Source of the DNA: Actinomycetota bacterium
Lineage (GTDB): Bacteria; Actinomycetota; Actinomycetes; S36-B12; UBA5976
Direction of reading: 5' to 3'
Assembly: GCA_009923375.1 (NCBI GenBank)
Contig: RFTO01000063.1
Coordinates: 1-6,569 of the forward strand
DNA length: 6,569 nt
Shown here: piece after piece, positions 1 to 6,569 of the stretch
How the letters are laid out: each line of letters begins with the position of its first letter
Numbering within the stretch: the first letter of the stretch is position 1
The notes under the pieces: generated by a model
The model's input: the letters and a program-made list of their open reading frames with translations, nothing else
What the model was told of the DNA's origin: nothing
Database searches by the model: none
Translations under genes and position numbers: made by a program

Positions 1-254
1 TCGGTGACTGTGAGAGCGCGGACAGTCTGTGCTGATGTGAGGCCGCCGGCGACGCACTCGCTTAACTGCTGCGCGTAGTCGACCGCTGTGCTGGTGATCG
101 CCTTGTGAAAAATTGATGGGTTCGTGGTGACACCCACAACGCTCATGTCTTGAATCAGTTGTGCCAGCGATCCGTCATTGAGCCGTTGACGACTTAAATC
201 GTCGAGCCACACAGAGACACCGGCGGCGCTGAGAGTTGCCAACGCTGTGTTCAT
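1..254 (-). CDS. tal: Transaldolase, N-terminal part (cut by window edge)
   Basis: Transaldolase moves a dihydroxyacetone unit between sugar phosphates (sedoheptulose 7-phosphate plus glyceraldehyde 3-phosphate to erythrose 4-phosphate plus fructose 6-phosphate) in the cytosolic pentose phosphate pathway. Reading minus from the ATG at 254-252 gives 84 codons plus two bases before the window ends. The protein begins MNTALATLSAAGVSVWLDDL and continues through S-R-Q-R-L to V-V-G-V-T-T-N-P-S-I-F at about residues 43-53. The W-L-D-D-L-S-R and G-V-T-T-N-P-S-I-F blocks are typical of the long (about 370 aa) actinobacterial transaldolases. The catalytic lysine lies outside the window. The ATG overlaps the tkt stop by one base (TGATG) and has an AAGGAG six bases upstream, so translation is probably coupled to tkt. 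Identity is firm; completeness cannot be judged. Confidence 0.95.
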   Translation of the reverse strand, partial: MNTALATLSAAGVSVWLDDLSRQRLNDGSLAQLIQDMSVVGVTTNPSIFHKAITSTAVDYAQQLSECVAGGLTSAQTVRALTVT

Positions 255-2305
255 CAGATTCTCCTTGCTTTGGCAATGCTTTTCGCTGCCTGTTCGGCAA
301 CATTGTCAGCTGTGAATCCACGCTGCCCAAACAAAGTGTTTGCATCGGTTGATGCCCCGAAGTCGTCAACCGCAACAACCGCCCCGCAGTCTCCGACATA
401 ACGCCACCAACCGAGGCTTCCACCAGCCTCAACTGCGACACGCGCTCGAACCGTCGGGGGGAGCACCGAATCACGATAAGTCACGGGCTGCTCGTGAAAC
501 CATTCCACACAAGGCATTGAGACAACCTGGACGCCTTCACCTTGGGCTTCCAGGAGTTCTGCGGCATCCAGGCTCAAGGTCACCTCTGATCCTGTGGCGA
601 TGATGACGACAGTTACGGGGTTCGTAGCTGCGCGGATGACATAACCACCTCTGGCGACACCCTCGGCCTGAGCCTGTGCCAACACCGGAAGCGCTTGCCT
701 ACTCAAGATAAGGCCCGCTGGCAGATTACGCCGCAAAATCTCGGCGAAGGCCGCAGCAGTCTCATTCGCATCGGCTGGTCGGACAACCGAAAAACGTGGA
801 ATACCTCGTAGCGCCCACAGGTGTTCCACCGGCTGGTGTGTCGGTCCATCTTCGCCAAGACCGATGGAATCGTGCGTCCAGATGAACGAGCTGCGGGTTC
901 CCATGAGCGCCGCCAAGCGGACCGCTCCGCGCATGTAGTCACTGAAAACTAAGAACGTTCCGCCGAAGGGGCGCGACAGACCGTCCAGTGCGATTCCATT
1001 GATAATCCCGCCCATGGCGTGTTCACGGATACCAAAGTGGACCACTCGGCCCGCGGGATCTGCTCCGGGCATATCGCTGCTAGCCGGCAGAAACGAGTTG
1101 GCGGAATGAATCGATGTGTTATTGCTTTCGGCTAAATCGGAGCTGCCGCCCCAAAGCTCAGGTAGATGCGGCGCTAGCGCATTGACCACAACACCGAAGG
1201 CGGCGCGGGTGGCGATGGCTGTACCAGCGTCAAAGGTGGGTAACAGATCCTGAAGATTGGGTAGGTCATCGGCGCTCAGGCGATCAAGTAACGCTGCTGC
1301 GTCTGGGCAGGCTTCGCGCCAGCGTGTGTAGGAATCAAGCCATTGTTGATGTGCAGCCGCGCCCCTGTTCCGCACAGCACGAACGTGGTCCAGCACTTGC
1401 GTGGACACATGGAAGGTTACGTCCGGATCCATTCCCAGGAGCACCTTCGTGGCGGCCACCTCGTCGGCCCCCAGTGCTGAACCGTGTGACTTGGATGTTC
1501 CGCGAGCATGTGGGGCGGGCCAGGCGATGACAGAATGCATCACGATCAGCGTCGGGGCGGTCGTATGGGCGCGCGCTTGAGTCATTGCTGCATCGAGGTT
1601 TGTGATATCCACGTTTCCATCGGGTAAGTGAGGCACATCTATCGTGTGCCATCCGTATGCCCGGTAACGAAGCGCGACGTCCTCGGTGAACGCTAAGTGG
1701 GTGTCACCTTCAATGGAGATTCGGTTCGCGTCATAGATAACGGTGAGGTTGCCGAGAGCTTGTGTGCCTGCCAGCGATGACGCTTCAGCGCTGACACCCT
1801 CCTCTAGGTCGCCATCGGAGGCAATCACCCACACATGGTGATCAAATGGACTCGTGTCCGGCGCAGCACTCGAATCAAGAGTCTGGCGCCAATACCGCTG
1901 CGACATCGCCATCCCCACGGCATTGGCGACACCTGCCCCCAACGGCCCTGTTGTGGTCTCCACGCCTGTGGTGTGGCCGTATTCCGGATGGCCCGGCGTC
2001 AAGCTTCCTTGTGTTCTGAACGCCTTGAGGTCATCGAGGGACAAGCCGTAGCCCGAGAAGTACAACTGTGTGTAAAGCGTGAGGCTTGAGTGTCCGCAAG
2101 ACAGGACGAAACGGTCGCGACCCATCCACTTGGGATCGTTCGGATCGTGGCGCATGTGGCGCTGAAACAGCAAATACGCAGCCGGGGCAAGAGCCATGGC
2201 CGTGCCTGGATGTCCGTTGCCGACCTTCTGCACCGCGTCCATTGCCAAGGCGCGCGCCGTAGCTACTGCTTGTTCATCAAGTTGGGTCCAGGTGAATTCA
2301 GGCAC
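254..2305 (-). CDS. tkt: Transketolase
   Basis: Transketolase is a thiamine diphosphate (TPP) enzyme that transfers two-carbon ketol units between sugar phosphates, linking the pentose phosphate pathway with glycolysis. From the GTG at 2305 the protein is 683 aa, near the usual 670-700. The TPP-binding N-terminal domain carries G-N-G-H-P-G-T (His32), His72, G-P-L-G-A-G (120-125) and S-D-G-D-L-E-E-G, with Asp164 and Asn194 as metal ligands thirty residues apart. The pyrimidine domain carries G-G-S-S-D-L (Asp390), F-G-I-R-E-H with catalytic Glu428, and G-L-G-E-D-G-P-T-H-Q-P (482-492). A C-terminal domain follows, with T-G-S-E near 571-574. An ATG at 2392 would add 29 Arg-rich residues and overlap ctaB, so I reject it. 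The GTG gives M-P-E-F-T-W-T-Q-L-D, matching actinobacterial relatives, and lies 7 nt from a TAGGCT -10 box. tkt is the first gene of a tkt-tal operon. Confidence 0.96.
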   Translation of the reverse strand: MPEFTWTQLDEQAVATARALAMDAVQKVGNGHPGTAMALAPAAYLLFQRHMRHDPNDPKWMGRDRFVLSCGHSSLTLYTQLYFSGYGLSLDDLKAFRTQGSLTPGHPEYGHTTGVETTTGPLGAGVANAVGMAMSQRYWRQTLDSSAAPDTSPFDHHVWVIASDGDLEEGVSAEASSLAGTQALGNLTVIYDANRISIEGDTHLAFTEDVALRYRAYGWHTIDVPHLPDGNVDITNLDAAMTQARAHTTAPTLIVMHSVIAWPAPHARGTSKSHGSALGADEVAATKVLLGMDPDVTFHVSTQVLDHVRAVRNRGAAAHQQWLDSYTRWREACPDAAALLDRLSADDLPNLQDLLPTFDAGTAIATRAAFGVVVNALAPHLPELWGGSSDLAESNNTSIHSANSFLPASSDMPGADPAGRVVHFGIREHAMGGIINGIALDGLSRPFGGTFLVFSDYMRGAVRLAALMGTRSSFIWTHDSIGLGEDGPTHQPVEHLWALRGIPRFSVVRPADANETAAAFAEILRRNLPAGLILSRQALPVLAQAQAEGVARGGYVIRAATNPVTVVIIATGSEVTLSLDAAELLEAQGEGVQVVSMPCVEWFHEQPVTYRDSVLPPTVRARVAVEAGGSLGWWRYVGDCGAVVAVDDFGASTDANTLFGQRGFTADNVAEQAAKSIAKARRI
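261..266 (-). promoter_or_regulatory. Ribosome binding site of tal inside the tkt 3' end
   Basis: The minus strand reads AAGGAG here, six bases before the tal ATG. It lies within the last codons of tkt. A strong Shine-Dalgarno at this internal operon gene contrasts with the absence of one at the first gene, tkt, which fits a leaderless first cistron followed by SD-led downstream cistrons. Confidence 0.8.
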
Positions 2306-2312
2306 GTGAACA

Positions 2313-2318
2313 AGCCTA
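2313..2318 (-). promoter_or_regulatory. Predicted -10 box of tkt (leaderless)
   Basis: The minus strand reads TAGGCT, then TGTTCAC (7 nt), then the tkt GTG. TAnnnT is the usual actinobacterial -10 pattern, and this spacing puts transcription start on the GTG itself, so the mRNA would have no leader. No Shine-Dalgarno is visible before the GTG, which agrees. No clear -35 is seen; its expected place (about 2336-2341) coincides with the ctaB -10. This is an inference from pattern only. Confidence 0.6.
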
Positions 2319-2334
2319 GTAGCGGAGACACTCG

Positions 2335-2340
2335 TAGACT
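2335..2340 (+). promoter_or_regulatory. Predicted -10 box of ctaB (leaderless)
   Basis: The plus strand reads TAGACT, then TCCTATC (7 nt), then GTG at 2348. The arrangement mirrors the tkt promoter on the other strand and predicts a leaderless ctaB mRNA. The expected -35 position (about 2312-2317) is occupied by the tkt -10 box, and no recognisable -35 is seen. A GGAG at 2324-2327 is 20 nt from the GTG, too far to be its ribosome site. Confidence 0.55.
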
Positions 2341-2347
2341 TCCTATC

Positions 2348-3337
2348 GTGTCCGCGAGTCCGAAGATCGATGTCGAGTCTGCGGCGTCGCATTCCACTTT
2401 GGATGCCAGCGTTGTTCCGGCTGCTCGCTCACGAATCGCGGCGTATGTCGCATTAACGAAACCCAGGATCATCGAACTGCTTCTGGTCACAACCGTGCCG
2501 GTGATGTTCGCCGCGGCTCACGGTTTCCCGCGTCTGTGGGTCGTCCTCATCACGGTTCTTGGTGGCACGTTAGCCGCCGCCGGCGCAAATGCCTTCAATT
2601 GTGTGCTCGATTCAGATATCGACGCTCACATGAAACGCACTGCGACGCGACCAACAGTGACCGGTGAAATCACGCGTCGCGCTGGATTTGCTTTCGCGAC
2701 GATTTTGAGTGCGAGCAGTGTCGTGCTCTTAGCGTTCGGTGCAAACTTGTTAAGCGCCTCTTTGGCTGGAAGTGCAATCGTCACCTATGTCGTCGGCTAC
2801 ACCATGGTTCTCAAGAGGCGGACATCCCAAAACATCGTGTGGGGCGGCCTTGCAGGATGCTTTCCGGTTCTCATCGGATGGGCTGCAGTGGCAGGGCAGC
2901 TAACAATCGCGGCGTGGGTTCTTTTCGCATTGGTCTTCCTCTGGACGCCAGCGCACTATTGGCCGTTATCAATGAAGTACCGCGAGGATTACGCAAATGC
3001 TGGGGTGCTTGCCGCCACTTCGGTGGTGACCCGCGCTGTGTTGGGCTACACCATCGCCGCTGTTGTGGTGGCTGCTGTCTATGGCTTTATTGTCCAAGCA
3101 GGGTGGGCGTATTGGGCGTTAAGTGCCTTGGCCGGTCTGTGGTTCGTAACTGAGTCATGGGCTCTTGCACAATCCGCTAAGACGGTGACTCCTGGGGCTG
3201 AGGTTTCAGCGGCTGCGGTGTCACATGGGCAGGACTTACCTTTGGTGCCGGCGAGGGCAATGCGCGTTTTCCACGTGTCAATTTCTTATCTCGCGCTGGT
3301 GTTTCTCGCGGTCGGCCTCGACCCTTTTATTCACTGA
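2348..3337 (+). CDS. ctaB: Protoheme IX farnesyltransferase (heme O synthase)
   Basis: CtaB transfers the farnesyl group of farnesyl diphosphate to the 2-vinyl of heme b, giving heme O, the first step toward heme A for aa3 oxidase. It is a UbiA-family membrane protein. From GTG 2348 it has 329 aa: a variable N-tail of about 35 residues, then A-A-Y-V-A-L-T-K-P-R (about 31-40), and roughly nine hydrophobic segments (about 42-58, 62-84, 111-130, 133-153, 163-183, 185-202, 223-244, 252-274, 307-326). The prenyl-diphosphate/Mg2+ motif is N-C-V-L-D-S-D-I-D (Asn84, Asp88, Asp92) followed by M-K-R-T. L-K-R-R-T-S-Q-N-I-V, I-G-W-A-A-V and W-T-P-A-H-Y-W (199-205) are also present. The second acidic motif is R-E-D-Y (Asp214), but the usual A-G-V-P-M-L is A-G-V-L-A-A. 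The open frame extends upstream antisense to tkt; the start was chosen by the -10 box at 2335. A TTG at 2399 or GTG at 2306 are alternatives. Confidence 0.94.
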   Translation: MSASPKIDVESAASHSTLDASVVPAARSRIAAYVALTKPRIIELLLVTTVPVMFAAAHGFPRLWVVLITVLGGTLAAAGANAFNCVLDSDIDAHMKRTATRPTVTGEITRRAGFAFATILSASSVVLLAFGANLLSASLAGSAIVTYVVGYTMVLKRRTSQNIVWGGLAGCFPVLIGWAAVAGQLTIAAWVLFALVFLWTPAHYWPLSMKYREDYANAGVLAATSVVTRAVLGYTIAAVVVAAVYGFIVQAGWAYWALSALAGLWFVTESWALAQSAKTVTPGAEVSAAAVSHGQDLPLVPARAMRVFHVSISYLALVFLAVGLDPFIH

Positions 3338-4278
3338 AGGCTTGTTCCCTTGGCGGACAAAAACCACCGAATTCGAAGTGCGCCCACCCAGATGGCGACT
3401 GCAATCGCCACATGGGCGACCACCATCAACGGTGGCAAAGCCAGCCGGAATTGAACATATCCGACGACGCCTTGAGCCAAAATCAGAGCCAACAGCGTTG
3501 CAGCATTTGTTCGCAGTCGACTTGCATGAGTTCTGCTCTTACGCAGGAGCGCCAAGGTGCACACAAGGATCGCACCCGCTGCAACCGCATGGATGCTTGT
3601 GACCATCACGGGGGCGAAGGGATAGCGTCCAGTGACATTGATGTCACCGGCATGCGGTCCGCTGCCAGTGACGAGAGTGCCGACCACGACGGTAGCCCCA
3701 GCGCACCACACCAACACGGTGCCCAAGCGGGTGCCCACTCGGGTACCCATCTCTGACAACGATCCCACGGGTTTGAGCATGTGGACATAACGAGTCTGTG
3801 CCACCAAGAGTGCACAACTCACAAGGAAGTGCGCGGTTACCCACGCGGGGGAGAGGTGGGTTCGGACCGATATGCCACCGATAAGTGCCTGAATCATGGT
3901 GCCGGTAAGTCCCGATGAGGCTAACCACACGAGCGACCGAGATGTGTCGGCGGTATCGCGGCCACGACGCAGTTTGAGATAGGAAGCGAGGCTTGCGAGA
4001 GCTGTGAAAGCCACTGCGAACGTGAGCAACCGGTTACCAAACTCAACCCATGCGTGGTAAGCCGTCGCAGGCACAGTCACAGGTGCATACGAGCCGGGCA
4101 TACATTCGGGCCAGGTTGGGCAACCAAGACCCGATGCGGTGACTCGCACGAAAACACCTGTCACGATGATGACCATCTGCGAGACCAAGCTCGCCCAAGC
4201 ACACCCGATGGTGACCTTCAGCCATAGTGCTTGTCGAGATTTGCCAACGCCCCACAGACCAAGAGATGTTTTGCTCAC
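3331..4278 (-). CDS. ctaA: Heme A synthase
   Basis: CtaA oxidises the C8 methyl of heme O to a formyl group, making heme A for cytochrome c oxidase, in the cytoplasmic membrane. From GTG 4278 the protein has 315 aa with eight hydrophobic segments (about 19-46, 80-102, 114-136, 146-163, 182-204, 223-246, 255-274, 281-306), as in the CtaA/COX15 family. The first external loop has G-C-P-T-W-P-E-C, the two-cysteine motif (Cys53, Cys59) of Bacillus-type CtaA. Likely heme-ligand histidines are His150 (T-A-H-F-L), His230 (S-I-H-A) and His289 (V-A-H-V). The fourth position of the E-x-x-H motif is Asn82 (E-F-G-N-R). The longest frame starts at a GTG at 4287, but that codon overlaps the TAGTGT -10 box; the GTG at 4278 is 7 nt after the box and is preferred. 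Its stop overlaps the convergent ctaB stop. Confidence 0.93.
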   Translation of the reverse strand: MSKTSLGLWGVGKSRQALWLKVTIGCAWASLVSQMVIIVTGVFVRVTASGLGCPTWPECMPGSYAPVTVPATAYHAWVEFGNRLLTFAVAFTALASLASYLKLRRGRDTADTSRSLVWLASSGLTGTMIQALIGGISVRTHLSPAWVTAHFLVSCALLVAQTRYVHMLKPVGSLSEMGTRVGTRLGTVLVWCAGATVVVGTLVTGSGPHAGDINVTGRYPFAPVMVTSIHAVAAGAILVCTLALLRKSRTHASRLRTNAATLLALILAQGVVGYVQFRLALPPLMVVAHVAIAVAIWVGALRIRWFLSAKGTSLQ

Positions 4279-4285
4279 AGCGGAC

Positions 4286-4291
4286 ACACTA
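4286..4291 (-). promoter_or_regulatory. Predicted -10 box of ctaA (leaderless)
   Basis: The minus strand reads TAGTGT, then GTCCGCT (7 nt), then GTG at 4278. This is the same TAnnnT-N7-GTG layout as at tkt and ctaB. The upstream GTG at 4287 overlaps the hexamer and so would not be on the transcript. The -35 position (about 4309-4315) falls at the edge of the 18-bp tandem repeat and has no clear consensus. Confidence 0.55.
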
Positions 4292-4309
4292 GGGCTCAGG
4301 AGCGGTCCA

Positions 4310-4345
4310 GGAGCAGGTGAAGCGTGTGGAGCAGGTGAAGCGTGT
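4310..4345. repeat. Perfect 18-bp tandem direct repeat, two copies
   Basis: Two adjacent identical copies of GGAGCAGGTGAAGCGTGT occupy 4310-4327 and 4328-4345. A degenerate echo (CAGGAGCGGT, 4297-4306) lies just before. The pair sits in the ctaA-sufR gap, with its left copy over the predicted -35 region of ctaA. It could be a two-site operator or simply a replication-slippage duplication; the sequence alone does not decide. It does not resemble the SufR operator at 4441. Confidence 0.85.
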
Positions 4346-4432
4346 GCTGACGCTCACGTCCGTGCTGGCTCACCATCGGCCGATCGAGGGCGCGACTCGC
4401 CGCCGAGGACCCCTCACACAGCGAGAGATGCG

Positions 4433-4442
4433 TATTTATGCA
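4433..4442 (+). promoter_or_regulatory. Possible -10 region of the sufR-sufB operon
   Basis: TATTTATGCA is the most AT-rich stretch I see in the ctaA-sufR gap and offers imperfect -10 hexamers (TATTTA or TATGCA, neither ending in T). They would put the start of transcription at about 4446-4450, inside the SufR operator and a few bases before the GTG. A weaker alternative, AACACT at 4442-4447 with N6 to the GTG, would make the transcript leaderless. No -35 is visible. Confidence 0.3.
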
Positions 4443-4457
4443 ACACTTCAGTTGTGA
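4441..4457. promoter_or_regulatory. Predicted SufR operator overlapping the sufR start codon
   Basis: The sequence CAACACTTCAGTTGTGA contains CAAC-N6-GTTG (4441-4454), the inverted repeat reported for cyanobacterial SufR. It also contains ACACT-N5-TGTGA (4443-4457), which I recall as the motif reported for mycobacterial SufR. Both fits are exact. The right half-site includes the predicted sufR GTG (4454-4456), so bound SufR would cover the transcription start region and block its own operon. The consensus sequences are from memory; the operator role here is inferred from position and motif. Confidence 0.65.
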
Positions 4458-5274
4458 AAATCGCAGGTGCCGGCGCGTTACGTGCCGCAGGTCGCCCTGA
4501 CGAGCTCCTGTCTGCCCCTAGCTCAGCCGTTCCACAGCCGGTGACGGCGGCCAGCCGCCGCGTGGCCGATGCATTGATGACTCTTGGGCCCAGTCGTGTG
4601 AGCGCCATTGCAATGTTCCTTGGTTTTTCCTCGGCTGCTGTCAATAAGCACCTGGATCAGTTGGAAGATGCCGGCTGGGTGATTCCGACATTTCGCGCAC
4701 CCTACGGTCCAGGTGCGGTCGCCCCTACGAGTCGAGGGCGTGGACGTCCTGCTCGGTTGTGGACTCTCACAACCGTCGGCACTGAGAGTCTTGCTGCGCG
4801 CGCCATGCCCACAGACGATTGCGCTGCTTTGGCAACAGCAGCAATGAGATACGTCAAGGACACAGTTGGGTTGGATGGAGTAGCAGCCCTGGCAAGAAAT
4901 CACGCGGATTCCATGAAGCAGGCGTGGATTGCACGGAATGTGACATCAGCATCCAACCTCGCTCAAGCGTTGGCAGCCCAAGGCTTTGCGGCCGTTGCCG
5001 TAGAGGGACTCGATGGCAGCGCTCAAGTTTGCCAACATCACTGCCCAATCCACGACGTAGCCGCCGAGTTCCCGGTGTTTTGCGAGATGGAGACATCGGC
5101 CATGTCCGAGGTCCTCGGCGTGAATGTGGTGCGACTCGCCACCATCGCAGGTGGCAGCCCCATTTGTACAACCATGGTCCCGGCCCGCGTACCTGATGAG
5201 AAGTCACCAGCACGTCCCGCACAACTCAGCACCCCAGCAGCCACAAGCACAACACCGACGAATGGAGCCACCCG

Positions 5275-5278
<4 letters not shown>
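4454..5278 (+). CDS. sufR: Fe-S cluster-sensing transcriptional repressor SufR
   Basis: SufR is the predicted cytosolic Fe-S-binding repressor of the suf operon, relieving repression when clusters are scarce or damaged. From GTG 4454 it has 274 aa. A poorly conserved N-tail (1-33) precedes a winged helix-turn-helix at about 34-106: V-S-A-I-A-M-F-L-G-F-S-S-A-A-V-N-K-H-L-D-Q-L-E-D-A-G-type helices, then a basic wing with R-G-R-G-R-P-A-R-L-W. The C-terminal half carries the cluster ligands Cys193-x3-Cys197-x12-Cys210, exactly the SufR spacing, and a later conserved-looking I-C-T-T-M-V-P with Cys238. Residues 245-274 are a Pro/Thr/Ala-rich tail. The frame is open upstream into the ctaA antisense region, but GTG 4454 is the first in-frame start after the ctaA promoter. 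The operator at 4441 overlaps this start, implying autorepression. The stop overlaps sufB (ATGA), so the two are co-transcribed and probably translationally coupled. Confidence 0.9.
5264..5267 (+). promoter_or_regulatory. Ribosome binding site of sufB
   Basis: GGAG lies seven bases before the sufB ATG, inside the last codons of sufR. It supports the ATG at 5275 as the sufB start and translation coupled to sufR. Confidence 0.65.

Positions 5279-6569
<1,291 letters not shown>

Noticed and set aside
340..1652. Short open frames on plus and in other minus frames within tkt
   Set aside because: They are frame shadows of tkt; their translations are Arg/Pro/His-rich without domain features.
2306..2308. 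In-frame GTG at 2306 as the ctaB start
   Set aside because: It lies in the same CACGTG hexamer as the tkt GTG on the other strand and upstream of the best ctaB -10 box, so it would not be on the transcript.
2090..2347. Open frame upstream of ctaB that would give a 415-residue protein
   Set aside because: It is antisense to tkt, its extra 86 residues resemble no CtaB N-terminus, and the TAGACT box at 2335 points to the GTG at 2348.
2306..2392. tkt start at the ATG at 2392, adding 29 Arg-rich residues
   Set aside because: The extension overlaps ctaB and does not resemble transketolase N-termini; GTG 2305 gives the typical start.
3310..3328. Hairpin GGTCG-GCCT-CGACC followed by CTTTT near the end of ctaB, terminator-like on plus
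   Set aside because: The stem is only 5 bp and termination there would cut the mRNA before the ctaB stop codon at 3335.
4375..4384. Perfect 10-bp palindrome ATCGGCCGAT in the ctaA-sufR gap
   Set aside because: Too short and too common in GC-rich DNA to call an operator; it matches no site I know.
4438..4500. Twenty-codon ORF with three cysteines overlapping the sufR start
   Set aside because: It is out of frame within sufR, has no ribosome site, and the cysteines follow from sufR codons read in another frame.

Overview
The window looks like an ordinary housekeeping stretch of an actinobacterial (Actinomycetota) chromosome. The G+C content is moderate, roughly 55-60% in the lines I sampled by eye. 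The assignment rests on the transketolase and transaldolase sequence style, the E-F-G-N-R motif in heme A synthase, the ArsR/MarR-like Fe-S regulator SufR placed directly before sufB, and leaderless-type starts (a TAnnnT hexamer, 7 nt, then GTG). A genus cannot be named from this sequence. The intact, intein-free SufB and the direct ctaA-sufR adjacency only argue weakly against a typical Mycobacterium.

Layout, left to right. Positions 1-254 (minus) hold the first 84 codons of transaldolase (tal), cut by the window edge. Positions 254-2305 (minus) hold complete transketolase (tkt), whose TGA overlaps the tal ATG by one base, so tkt-tal form one operon for the non-oxidative pentose phosphate pathway. 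A 42-bp gap (2306-2347) separates tkt from the divergent ctaB (2348-3337, plus; heme O synthase). ctaB runs head-on into ctaA (3331-4278, minus; heme A synthase), and their stop codons overlap over 7 bp. A gap of about 175 bp (4279-4453) holds the ctaA promoter, an exact 18-bp tandem duplication and a SufR-type operator. Then come sufR (4454-5278, plus) and sufB (5275-6569, plus, cut by the window edge), which share an ATGA overlap.

Functionally there are three modules. Tkt and Tal interconvert sugar phosphates. CtaB farnesylates heme b to heme O and CtaA oxidises heme O to heme A, the cofactor of aa3-type cytochrome oxidase. SufR and SufB start the Fe-S cluster assembly operon, with SufR as its predicted autoregulated Fe-S sensor. 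CtaA-dependent respiration and Fe-S assembly are both redox and iron linked, but nothing here shows that they are co-regulated.

I do not see an undescribed multi-gene system. The most interesting signals are regulatory: a near-textbook SufR operator lying across the sufR start codon, two leaderless promoters facing away from each other within 42 bp, a recurrent TAnnnT-N7-GTG architecture at three genes that corrects their start codons, and the tandem repeat overlapping the ctaA -35 region. All are sequence inferences that can be tested by transcript mapping.
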